Shown here piece by piece: positions 8,570 to 16,500 of a DNA stretch of 64,000 nt. Below the pieces are notes generated by a model, which worked only from the letters and a program-made list of their open reading frames with translations, searched no databases and was not told the origin of the DNA. The stretch spans positions 1,922,001 through 1,986,000 of the forward strand of contig CP050848.1 in assembly GCA_014873095.1 (NCBI GenBank), in the 5' to 3' direction. Both the position numbers and the translations under genes were made by a program. The DNA is from Planctomycetales bacterium ZRK34 (lineage in GTDB: Bacteria > Planctomycetota > Phycisphaerae > Phycisphaerales > Zrk34). Every line of letters begins with the position of its first letter. The stretch's first letter is position 1.

Positions 8570-9922
8570 TCAGCGCATCAGGTGATAAGCGCCCAGGTCC
8601 GGGCGCGGGCGTTCAACGCGCGGCTCGCCGGAGGCGGGGTGGCGATACTGCGATTGCAACACGGTCTTCTGCGTCACGCCGGCGGCATGGACCGGGTCGG
8701 GCAACGTCAACCGATGCAGGGCAACACCCGCGCCGGTGATGCCACGTACCGGGCCGGCGAGGTGGTAATCATGATGATCGGGATCGACGAACTGCGGCGC
8801 GGGGTCGCCGTGGAAATCGTTGTCGCGGAGCTTGATGCCGGTGGCGGTCAGGCGATGGGTGTAGGCCGGTGAACACCAGTTGTGATCGCCGACGGCATTG
8901 CGGAGATTGGCCCCGGCGCGGGCGGTGACCAGCGGGGCGCGACGGATGTCGGGATTCGGGTTGTAGATGATGTTGTTGTAGAGCTGCGCGGCTGTCAGCG
9001 AGGCGGACAACTCGAGCACGGAGGAGACGAACGGCGTGATGATGGTATTGTTGACCAGGTAGATGGCGCCGTCATGCTGGCCGTGGATGTCCTGGCCGAA
9101 GTGGATGACGCCGCGATTGCCGGGGCAGTCAGGGTCTTTGACGATGATGTTGCCCAGCAGCAGCGCATCGGACCCGGGGCGCGCGGTGTCTTCGGCATCG
9201 ACGAGGTCGATCTCGCGATTGGCGGAACTCTCGATGTAGCAGTATTCGATGCGGTTGATGTGGGCGCGACTTTTGACGTTGTGGCCGGTCGTCGAGTGAT
9301 GCACCCAGCAGTAGCGGAGCGTCACGCTGGCGCCGCCGAGGTAAAGGTTGTGGCTGTAGCCGGGGTGGGTTTTGTCGCCGTTGTGGTGGATGATGCACGA
9401 CTCAATGAGCTGATCGGCGGCGGTGTCCAGCGAGCCGGCGGAGCTGGACATGATGCCCATGTCGTTGTGGTGAATTTCACAGTTGCGAATGGTGATGCGG
9501 TCGGCCTGGTTGATGCGGACGGCGGCGCCGTTGTGCGATTCATTGTGCGCGCCGGACAGGTCGAAGTTGGCCAGGGTGCAGCCGTCGGCATCACGGTTGA
9601 ATTGAAACATCGCACGCGGGACGCTGCCCCGGCCGCTGTAGTCGAAACCCTTGCCGCTGAGTTTGACACGCTGGCCGGCGGCCCCGGAAGCGGCGACCGC
9701 GCCCTGGATGGTGAGACCGGGCGTGGTGATGTAAACCGCAACGCGCTCGTACGGGGCGTTGTCCGGTTGGGGGTGTACGACGATCACATCGCCCGGTTGA
9801 GCCTTGGCGATCGCGGCTTCGATGCGGTCGTAGTCCCGGCCGGGACCGACCTCGAGCGTTGCGCCCAAGCAGGTGCAACACGCCGCAACCATCCACGCGA
9901 AAACAGCCATGCCGCGTTTCAT
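8570..9922 (-). CDS. Secreted right-handed parallel beta-helix protein
   Basis: 450 residues with a signal peptide (FAWMVAACCTCLGA). The start of the mature protein, LEVGPGRDYDRIEAAIAKAQPGDVIVV, is the entry segment found in pectate-lyase-like and DUF1565-type parallel beta-helix proteins. Typical coil repeats follow: TLANFDLSG, RITIRNCEIHHNDMGIMSS, QLIESCIIHHNG, VTLRYCWVHHS and NRIEYCYIES. Such proteins often bind or cleave acidic polysaccharides. No catalytic set can be assigned with confidence, so binding or lyase activity is open. It is transcribed toward the small lipoprotein gene and lies downstream of the sigma-54 activator on the same strand (42 bp gap), so read-through is possible. 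Confidence 0.82.
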   Translation of the reverse strand: MKRGMAVFAWMVAACCTCLGATLEVGPGRDYDRIEAAIAKAQPGDVIVVHPQPDNAPYERVAVYITTPGLTIQGAVAASGAAGQRVKLSGKGFDYSGRGSVPRAMFQFNRDADGCTLANFDLSGAHNESHNGAAVRINQADRITIRNCEIHHNDMGIMSSSAGSLDTAADQLIESCIIHHNGDKTHPGYSHNLYLGGASVTLRYCWVHHSTTGHNVKSRAHINRIEYCYIESSANREIDLVDAEDTARPGSDALLLGNIIVKDPDCPGNRGVIHFGQDIHGQHDGAIYLVNNTIITPFVSSVLELSASLTAAQLYNNIIYNPNPDIRRAPLVTARAGANLRNAVGDHNWCSPAYTHRLTATGIKLRDNDFHGDPAPQFVDPDHHDYHLAGPVRGITGAGVALHRLTLPDPVHAAGVTQKTVLQSQYRHPASGEPRVERPRPDLGAYHLMR

Positions 9923-9964
9923 GACGGACCTCCCTCAACCACCTGCACGCCCGAGTATACCCGA

Positions 9965-11515
9965 TCACGCCCCGCCGCGCAGCTTCGTCATCAAATCCTC
10001 ATCGAGCTTCGCCTTGACCGTACGGCGATCCAGCCCGAGCCGTCGCCCCGCTTCTTCGTAGCTGCCGGTCGCCACGTACATCAGCGTGCAGTACCGCTGC
10101 AGCAGTTCGTCGGCCGTCAGCTCACACGCCAGCATCGAGTCCGCGATTGACTGCCGCGCGCCGCCTGAGGCCGAGACAACCGTCGGGTGATACGACTTGT
10201 GAACCAGCACGTTTCGCACACACTGTTCCAACTCGCGGACATTACCCGGCCAAGCGTACTGATCGCCGAGGTGTTCGTCGATCCACCGCTCGACTTCATC
10301 GGTTACCTCCGCCGCCTCGTCGTCGACCAGCCGCGCTGCGATGTACATGATCAACTCGCGCAGCTCGGCCGGGTCCGAATCCAGTCGCTGGCGCAGCGAA
10401 GGCGTGACGATCAGATCGCTGCAGAGCCGATAGTACAAATCTTCGCGGAAGACCCCGTCGCGCATCTGGGCGGCGAGATCACGATTGGTCGCTGCGATGA
10501 TTTTCCCGTCAAAGCGGCGCTGCGTTGTTTCGCCGAGTCGGCTGAATGTGCGCGATTGCAACACGCGCAGCAGCTTCACCTGAATGCCGCCGTCGAGTTC
10601 ACCGATTTCATCGAGAAACACGGTACCCAGCGGTGGACAGACCTCGAGCCAGCCCTGCCGATCATCGACCGCCCCGGTGAACGTGCCGCGTACGTGGCCG
10701 AACAGCTCCGACTCGATCAGCGTCGGGGTCAGCGCCGACAGGTTCAGCGGCAGAAACGATCCGGCGAAGTCAGCGCTGAAGCTGCGCGTCTTCGGGTCAA
10801 ACGGGATGTAACGCGACAGGCCGACCGCGCGGGCGATCAGTTCCTTGCCCGTGCCGCTGGGGCCGGTCACGAGCGTGGTGAAGTCGGCCATGCGGTCATA
10901 GAGCACGCGCCGGTATCGCCGCATGTCGTGCGAGAAGATCGACTGCCAGACCGAGGCGCGGAGCCGCACGGTGGGTTCCGACGCGCCGAGGATGAACTGG
11001 AAGATGTTGTAGAACGCGCGGCGGATCTGAAAGAATGCGGCGAAGTAGTGCGGCAGATCATCCGCCATCGGCATCGCCCCGTCGCCGAGCCGCAACAGTT
11101 TCACCGCATCGTCGCTGAACGAGTCGTACGCCATCACGCGCTTGGCCGGCGCGCCGCGCTCCATCGCTTCGAGCATCGTGCGATCGAACCCCTCGCGGTA
11201 GCGGTGATACAACACAAACAGCACGAGGTCTTCATACAGCGCGATCTCGGCCTCGCTGGCGGCGGGGTGGTCATCCAGTTTTTGCCTTGCCGCATCGAGC
11301 ACCGCCTCGGTGTGTTTCAGCAGCAGCAGCACATTCGGGTGGTCATGCTCGTCGATCGACTCGGGGCGGATGTTCCAGTGGGCATCGCCGGGGTCGAACT
11401 GCTCGCCCAGCGCCGCCTGCTCAAACTCGATCCGCTCGGGCAGAAACGGGTTGCAGTACACCAGTTGTGAAACCGCCTCGACCAGTCCGCGATCCGCCGG
11501 ATCAAACAATGCCAT
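9965..11515 (-). CDS. Sigma-54-dependent transcriptional activator (AAA+ and Fis-type HTH)
   Basis: 516 residues from the ATG at 11515, chosen because GAGGTGAT lies 5 bases upstream; an earlier in-frame start would add 20 poorly conserved residues. Residues 1-200 are a helical sensor region that is not a receiver or GAF domain I can name. The AAA+ domain carries Walker A GPSGTGKE (218-225), the sigma-54 contact loop GTFTGA (277-282; the usual form is GAFTGA), Walker B VFLDEIGELD (299-308) and an arginine-finger region. A Fis-type helix-turn-helix is at the C-terminus (YEEAGRRLGLDRRTVKAKLD). It is divergent from an operon with a near-consensus sigma-54 promoter at 11650 and a palindrome at 11538, its most likely target. 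Confidence 0.92.
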   Translation of the reverse strand: MALFDPADRGLVEAVSQLVYCNPFLPERIEFEQAALGEQFDPGDAHWNIRPESIDEHDHPNVLLLLKHTEAVLDAARQKLDDHPAASEAEIALYEDLVLFVLYHRYREGFDRTMLEAMERGAPAKRVMAYDSFSDDAVKLLRLGDGAMPMADDLPHYFAAFFQIRRAFYNIFQFILGASEPTVRLRASVWQSIFSHDMRRYRRVLYDRMADFTTLVTGPSGTGKELIARAVGLSRYIPFDPKTRSFSADFAGSFLPLNLSALTPTLIESELFGHVRGTFTGAVDDRQGWLEVCPPLGTVFLDEIGELDGGIQVKLLRVLQSRTFSRLGETTQRRFDGKIIAATNRDLAAQMRDGVFREDLYYRLCSDLIVTPSLRQRLDSDPAELRELIMYIAARLVDDEAAEVTDEVERWIDEHLGDQYAWPGNVRELEQCVRNVLVHKSYHPTVVSASGGARQSIADSMLACELTADELLQRYCTLMYVATGSYEEAGRRLGLDRRTVKAKLDEDLMTKLRGGA

Positions 11516-11537
11516 GGCATCACCTCGCTGCGGTGAT

Positions 11538-11554
11538 TGTACATCGGATGTACA
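11538..11554. promoter_or_regulatory. Palindromic upstream activator site candidate
   Basis: TGTACATCGGATGTACA is a perfect inverted repeat with 8-base arms and one central base. It sits 23 bp in front of the activator start codon and about 105 bp upstream of the -24/-12 promoter of the divergent operon, which is the usual distance for an enhancer site bound by a sigma-54 activator. Its position would also allow autoregulation. Confidence 0.65.
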
Positions 11555-11597
11555 CACCACACACGTCAAATGCACAACTTGACACCGTCACAGCGAT

Positions 11598-11616
11598 GCC
11601 AATTCACGCAATTGGC
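11598..11616. promoter_or_regulatory. Second inverted repeat between enhancer and -24/-12 promoter
   Basis: GCCAATT-CACGC-AATTGGC is a perfect 7-bp inverted repeat with a 5-base spacer, located midway between the TGTACATC palindrome and the sigma-54 promoter. It may bind another regulator or a DNA-bending protein; an AT-rich TTAAAAATCA stretch follows at 11631. Role unproven. Confidence 0.45.
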
Positions 11617-11649
11617 TGACCATCCATGACTTAAAAATCACGCAAAGGC

Positions 11650-11665
11650 TGGCACGCCCCTCGCT
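11650..11665 (+). promoter_or_regulatory. Sigma-54 (-24/-12) promoter
   Basis: TGGCACGCCCCTCGCT matches the consensus TGGCACR-N4-TTGCW at all but one fixed position, with GG and GC exactly 12 bases apart. The transcript would begin around 11676, leaving an AAGGAG ribosome site at 11682 and the GTG start at 11694. Confidence 0.85.
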
Positions 11666-11693
11666 AAATGCTCTTTGACACAAGGAGCCACCC

Positions 11694-12068
11694 GTGAACA
11701 CCGCCACGCTCAACACGCTTGATCAGCCGACCGCTGCCCCCCAGGCCAATCCCCAGGGGGCCCACCACCTGCGTGTCGCATCCAAGGTCGTCGGCATGTT
11801 GTGGCTGGTGGCGGGCTTTTTACTGCTGGTGTTCTGGGGAACCCACCCGCATCCGACCGGCTGGGACGGGCTCGGCCATGTCATCGTGACCGCCATCACC
11901 CTGCTGGGCATGATGATCGCCGGCGGCATCGGCATGCTGTTGGAACTGGTCCGCTTTCGTCCCTGTCGAGCCGAGGGCCACGATGTGCTGCTCGGCATAC
12001 TCGCCCATGCAACACCGATGCTGATCACCGCGGGCCTGTATCTCGCCGCTGTCATCTTCAACTGGTGA
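11694..12068 (+). CDS. Small membrane protein, first gene of the sigma-54 operon
   Basis: 124 residues starting at GTG, preceded by a good AAGGAG site. After a hydrophilic ~25-residue start there are three hydrophobic helices: VVGMLWLVAGFLLLVFWG, GLGHVIVTAITLLGMMIAGGIGMLLELV and GILAHATPMLITAGLYLAAVIF. No catalytic motif or named family is evident. It is directly downstream of the -24/-12 promoter and overlaps or abuts the next membrane-protein gene, so it should be made together with that protein and the radical SAM enzyme. Confidence 0.78.
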   Translation: MNTATLNTLDQPTAAPQANPQGAHHLRVASKVVGMLWLVAGFLLLVFWGTHPHPTGWDGLGHVIVTAITLLGMMIAGGIGMLLELVRFRPCRAEGHDVLLGILAHATPMLITAGLYLAAVIFNW

Positions 12069-12073
12069 ACCCG

Positions 12074-12496
12074 ATGCAGCCGCACACCCTCGCCATCTGG
12101 AATCTGATCGCCGCGTGGGCCGGGCTGCTGGCGGGCATGGGCGCCGGGGCCGTCGTCGGCATCTTCTTCGGGTCAGAAGATTTCGCCGGTGGGTATGGCT
12201 CGTGGCCGCGCCGACTCATGCGGCTGGGGCACATCAGTTTCTTCGGACTGGCTGTGGTCAACTTCATGTACTACTTCACCACCGTCGCCCTTCCGGGGCC
12301 CCTTTCGAGATACGAAGGGCAACTTCCTGGACAACTTCCGGGGGTGCTGCTCATCGCCGGCGCGATTCTGATGCCGACGGTGTGCTATCTCAGCGCGTGG
12401 CGGGCGGGAGTTCGCCACGCGTTTTTTCTGCCAGTCGGCTGTCTGATCACCGGGGTCGGACTCACGCTCATTCACATCATCGGAGTACTGTCATGA
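12074..12496 (+). CDS. Small polytopic membrane protein, second gene of the sigma-54 operon
   Basis: 140 residues from ATG 12074; a GTG at 12065 overlapping the previous stop is an alternative. Four hydrophobic helices are visible: LIAAWAGLLAGMGAGAVVGIFF, ISFFGLAVVNFMYYFTTVAL, GVLLIAGAILMPTVCYLSAW and FFLPVGCLITGVGLTLIHII. The pattern resembles small membrane subunits of uncharacterised inner-membrane assemblies; I recognise no named family. Its stop overlaps the start of the radical SAM gene (ATGA), which implies translational coupling. Confidence 0.75.
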   Translation: MQPHTLAIWNLIAAWAGLLAGMGAGAVVGIFFGSEDFAGGYGSWPRRLMRLGHISFFGLAVVNFMYYFTTVALPGPLSRYEGQLPGQLPGVLLIAGAILMPTVCYLSAWRAGVRHAFFLPVGCLITGVGLTLIHIIGVLS

Positions 12497-13836
12497 AAAT
12501 CGCACTGATCGCCATGAGCGGGATTCGCGCCTGCGATACGGAACTGCTCGAACTCGGGCTGACGCTGCCGGGGTTTGTCGAGCGGAGCAAGGCGATCGCG
12601 TCGCTGCCGTCGCTGGGATTGCTCACGCTGGCGTGCATGACTGATCGCGAGCAACACGAGGTGCGCTACATCGAGGTGGCCGATTTGAAAGACGCCGAGT
12701 CCCTTCCGGGGCTTGAAGATTGCGACCTCGCGGCGATCAGCACATTCAGCGCCCAGTCGCTGGAGGCCTATCAGCTTGGTCGGCGGCTGCACCACATGGG
12801 CATCCCCGTCATCGTCGGCGGCTTGCACGTGACGAGCCTGCCGGATGAGCCGGGCCGGTATGGGCTGTCCGCCATGGCGGGCGAAGGGGAGATCGCCTGG
12901 ACGGACATTCTCGCCGACGCCGAGCGGGGCAGGCTGGATACGATGTATGATGCACGTCGCAGCGAGTTTGATCTGTCGGAGGCGCCGATGCCTGCGTACG
13001 ACCTGCTCGACCTGGACCGCTACAACCGCATCACGGTGCAGACCAGCCGCGGCTGCCCGTGGCAGTGCAGTTTCTGCGCCAGTTCGATCCTGCTGACCAG
13101 CCGTTACAAGCAGAAGCCGATCGACCGCGTGCTGGCGGAGATCGACGCCATCGCCGCCCGGTGGGACCGCCCCTTCATCGAGTTCGCCGACGACAACGGC
13201 CTGGTCAACCGCAGCTACTGGCGACAGCTTCTACCCGAGTTGGCACAGCGAAAGATTCGCTGGTTCACCGAGACGGATGTGTCGATCGCCGAGGCGGACG
13301 ACGCGTTTCTCACGTTGCTGCGCGAGTCCGGCTGCCGGCAGGTGCTCATCGGCATGGAGTCGCCGCGCGGCGTCGGGCTCAACGGCCTGGAACTGCGGCG
13401 AAACTGGAAGCAGCATCAGTGGCCGCACTATCGCCAGGCGATTCAGAAAATTCAGTCGCACGGCATACTCGTGAACGCCTGCTTCGTGCTCGGCCTGGAC
13501 GGACAGACGCCGGACGTGTTTGACGATGTGTACGAATTCGCTGCCGACGCCGCGCCGTTTGATGTGCAGATCACTTACCAGACGCCCTTCCCGGGCACGC
13601 CGCTGTATGCACAGCTCAAACGCGAAGGCCGCCTCACGCACGACGGGCAGTGGAACCGCTGCACGTTGTTCGACATCAACTTCGAGCCGCGCCCGATGAG
13701 CGTGTCGCAACTGCGCGATGGTTTCTTCGATCTGGCCGAGCGGCTCTACAACGATGAATTCACCCGCTGGCGGCGCGAGAACTGCCTGCGTCGCGCCAAC
13801 GGTCGACCTGATCTGCCGCGACTGAGCGTCGCGTAA
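12493..13836 (+). CDS. B12-binding-domain radical SAM protein
   Basis: 447 residues. Residues 1-145 form a cobalamin-binding-type Rossmann domain (VIVGGLHVTSLPDE), then the radical SAM core with the iron-sulfur motif RGCPWQCSFC (Cys188, Cys192, Cys195), EFADDNGLVNRSYW, IGMESPRGVG and LVNACFVLGLDGQTPD. Enzymes of this architecture (BchE/HpnJ/methyltransferase-like) use SAM and often cobalamin to modify lipids, pigments or peptides; the substrate cannot be read from sequence. The start overlaps the preceding stop by ATGA. Being third in a sigma-54-controlled operon behind two small membrane proteins suggests action on a membrane-associated substrate, but that is inference. Confidence 0.88.
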   Translation: MKIALIAMSGIRACDTELLELGLTLPGFVERSKAIASLPSLGLLTLACMTDREQHEVRYIEVADLKDAESLPGLEDCDLAAISTFSAQSLEAYQLGRRLHHMGIPVIVGGLHVTSLPDEPGRYGLSAMAGEGEIAWTDILADAERGRLDTMYDARRSEFDLSEAPMPAYDLLDLDRYNRITVQTSRGCPWQCSFCASSILLTSRYKQKPIDRVLAEIDAIAARWDRPFIEFADDNGLVNRSYWRQLLPELAQRKIRWFTETDVSIAEADDAFLTLLRESGCRQVLIGMESPRGVGLNGLELRRNWKQHQWPHYRQAIQKIQSHGILVNACFVLGLDGQTPDVFDDVYEFAADAAPFDVQITYQTPFPGTPLYAQLKREGRLTHDGQWNRCTLFDINFEPRPMSVSQLRDGFFDLAERLYNDEFTRWRRENCLRRANGRPDLPRLSVA

Positions 13837-13848
13837 AGGGGTATCCGC

Positions 13849-16497
13849 ATGGAAGGCTTCATTGTTCTGCTGATCGTGATGTTTCTGGCGCTGCCGCCGA
13901 TCGCGCTGATCATGGCGATTCTGGCCATGAAGCGAGCCGGAGCGGCTGAAGTCGAGATCAGCCGACTGCAGGATCGTCTGCGCCGGATCGAGTCTCCCAA
14001 AGCGGCAGTCAAACCCACAACGGTTGCCGTGGAATCGGATGTCGTCAAGCCGGCTGTTGCACCGCCGCCGCCGGCTGATCGCGCCCAAACCTATGCGCGC
14101 AAGATCGAAGCGATGCGACCGGCGGCGTCGACTGCCGCGCCAAAACCGGCACCGACAAAACCCGTCGAAACCCCATCTGCTAAATCCCCCGCGCCACGGC
14201 GGTCGATCGACCTCGAGCAGAAACTCGGGGCGCAACTGCCGGTATGGATCGGCGGGATCGCGCTGGCGCTGGCGGGACTGTTCCTGGTGCGCTTCGTCGC
14301 CAGCCAGGGATTGTTGACGCCGACGGTGCGCGTGCTGATGGCCGGGGCGGCGGGGTTTGTGATGATCGGCCTGGCGCAGTGGTTCAAACGCAACTGGGCG
14401 CAGATCGCCCAGGCGCTGGCGGCGGCGGGTGTGGCCACGTGGTACGCGGCGACGTTCAGCGCGGTCAACGTGCACGCCCTGATCAACCCCGGCGCCGGGT
14501 TCGTGCTCGTTAGCATCATCACTGCCGCGGCCGTCGTGCTCAGCCTGCGGCACGGGCCGTTTGTCGCCCTGCTCGGACTCGTCGGCGGATTCATGATGCC
14601 GGGCCTGCTGGGCGCCGAACACTTCACGCCGGTGCAACTGTTCGGCTACCTGATCGTGCTCGAAGTCGCCATGATCGCACTGACGCGGCAACGCGACTGG
14701 TGGCCGCTGGCACTGGTGACGATGGCGTTTGCCTATGGGTGGGCGCTGCTGTGGATGGCGATGTGGTTCGATCCGCACTACGCCAACGTGATCGGGCTGT
14801 TCGTGCTGGCCTCGGCGGGCGCGTTCGTGGCGGCCTCGTGGAGCGTGACGCGCCCGCTGGGCGGCATGCCGATCATGCGTGTGATGCCGTACCTGGCGGT
14901 GGTGATCGGCCTGCTGATCGCCGGGCGGTTGATTCAGGTCAGCGACTTTGAGCCGGTGCAGTGGATCTACCTCGGTGTGCTCGGCGGCGGGGCGCTCGTG
15001 CTCGGGCGACTGCGCAAGGATTACTTCCCCATGGCCGGGGCCGCCGCGGTGATCACCGCGGGGCTCATCACGCTGTGGGCGGAAGATTATCAGTATGACA
15101 TGAGCACGCTGTTCAACTGGATCGTGCTCGACTTTGCCGTGATCTACGGCGGCGGGGCTTACATTGCCCTGTTCGGTGATAAACATCCCGCGCGATGGGC
15201 GACGATGTCCGTGCTCGCCACGCTCGTGTTCGGCCTGCTCGGGTATCACTACATCGATGAATCGGTCGCGCTGACAGCCATGCCCTGGTGGTCCATCGCC
15301 GCCTGCCTCGGCGGAGTTTACACGCTTGGGTCGATGCTGATTCTGGCGCGGCGCAAGACGATGCCGCAAGGCGATCAAACCCTCGCGGCGATGCTCATCG
15401 GCGTCAGCGTGTTTGCCGCCCTGGCGCTGACGCTCTACTTCGAGACCGGCTGGCTGACCGCCACACTCGCCATCGAAACCTGCGTGATCGCGCTGGTGGC
15501 GTGGAAGCTCCGCGTCAGAGAACTGCGGGCGCTGGTGCAGATCGGCGCCGGGGCGGTGGCAACGCGTCTGCTGTTGAATCCGGCCGTGCTGGATTACACG
15601 CTGTCTGAGCATTGGCTGATCAACGAACTTTGGTACATCTACGGCATTCCAATCATCGCTCTGCTCGCCGCCGCATGGATCAGTCAGCGTGATGACAATG
15701 CGCCGGTCGCCGAGCGGCTTGGCGCGATCAGCGCCGCGCTCGGGTTTGCGATGATCGGCCTGCTGATCCGGCACGGGTTTCACCCCGGGCAGATGGACCG
15801 AGGCGGATGGACGCTCTACGAGACATCGACCGGCGCAATCGCCTGGGGCGCCTACGGACTGATGATGCTGGCGACGGACCGCATCAAGCCGCGCCGCGTG
15901 CTCAACCTCGGCGGTCAGATCGCAAGCAGCGCAGCGATGATCGTCGCCGTCGGCGGGTCATGCGTGGCGATGAACCCGCTGTGGGAAACAGCCGACGTCG
16001 GCGACCGGCTCATCGTCAACGGCCTGCTGTACCTGTATGCCATGCCCGCGCTGATCGCCGGGGCGATGATCTGGCTCGGCCGGTGCAAGCGCCACGAACT
16101 GGTGGGCGTGTTCGGCTCGATCGCTGCGATGCTGCTGGTGTTCACGCTGATCTCGCTGCAGGTTCGCCAGGCCTTCTGGGGCAGCAATCTGCTGATCGAT
16201 CAGCAGCCGGCAACGCATGCGGAGTGGTACAGCTACTCGGCGGCATGGCTGGTGTTCGCCGGGGTGCTGCTGGCGGCGGGGGTGATCGGCGGATCGGTCA
16301 TGCTACGATATGCGGCGCTGGCGATGATGCTGGTGGCCGTGGTGAAGGTGTTCGTCTTCGACACGCGCCACCTGGCGGATCTCTGGCGCGTGATGTCGTT
16401 CCTCGGGCTCGGCGTGTGCCTGCTGGGCCTGGCGTGGGTGTACCAGCGGTTTATCTTCCGCATGAATCGGCCGACTGAAGAATCGGCCATGGTGTAA
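13849..16497 (+). CDS. DUF2339-type large polytopic membrane protein
   Basis: 882 residues. One N-terminal helix (FIVLLIVMFLALPPIALIMAI) is followed by a short coiled segment (AEVEISRLQDRLRRIE) and a Pro/Ala/Lys-rich linker to about residue 120. SIDLEQKLGAQLPVWIGGIALALAGLFLV then opens the DUF2339 core, which holds roughly 20 or more membrane helices to the C-terminus. The family has no established biochemical function. The gene starts 12 bp after the radical SAM gene and is followed 3 bp later by the acyltransferase fusion, so it could belong to either transcription unit. Confidence 0.88.
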   Translation: MEGFIVLLIVMFLALPPIALIMAILAMKRAGAAEVEISRLQDRLRRIESPKAAVKPTTVAVESDVVKPAVAPPPPADRAQTYARKIEAMRPAASTAAPKPAPTKPVETPSAKSPAPRRSIDLEQKLGAQLPVWIGGIALALAGLFLVRFVASQGLLTPTVRVLMAGAAGFVMIGLAQWFKRNWAQIAQALAAAGVATWYAATFSAVNVHALINPGAGFVLVSIITAAAVVLSLRHGPFVALLGLVGGFMMPGLLGAEHFTPVQLFGYLIVLEVAMIALTRQRDWWPLALVTMAFAYGWALLWMAMWFDPHYANVIGLFVLASAGAFVAASWSVTRPLGGMPIMRVMPYLAVVIGLLIAGRLIQVSDFEPVQWIYLGVLGGGALVLGRLRKDYFPMAGAAAVITAGLITLWAEDYQYDMSTLFNWIVLDFAVIYGGGAYIALFGDKHPARWATMSVLATLVFGLLGYHYIDESVALTAMPWWSIAACLGGVYTLGSMLILARRKTMPQGDQTLAAMLIGVSVFAALALTLYFETGWLTATLAIETCVIALVAWKLRVRELRALVQIGAGAVATRLLLNPAVLDYTLSEHWLINELWYIYGIPIIALLAAAWISQRDDNAPVAERLGAISAALGFAMIGLLIRHGFHPGQMDRGGWTLYETSTGAIAWGAYGLMMLATDRIKPRRVLNLGGQIASSAAMIVAVGGSCVAMNPLWETADVGDRLIVNGLLYLYAMPALIAGAMIWLGRCKRHELVGVFGSIAAMLLVFTLISLQVRQAFWGSNLLIDQQPATHAEWYSYSAAWLVFAGVLLAAGVIGGSVMLRYAALAMMLVAVVKVFVFDTRHLADLWRVMSFLGLGVCLLGLAWVYQRFIFRMNRPTEESAMV

Positions 16498-16500
16498 CGA

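Noticed and set aside
12115..13836. Longer 573-residue form of the radical SAM gene
   Set aside because: The extra N-terminal part is an out-of-frame reading of the preceding membrane-protein gene; the ATGA overlap at 12493 is the natural start.
13231..15783. 850-residue open frame on the minus strand
   Set aside because: It overlaps the DUF2339 gene, is dominated by Arg/His/Gln/Asp as expected from antisense of GC-rich coding DNA, and has no family motif.
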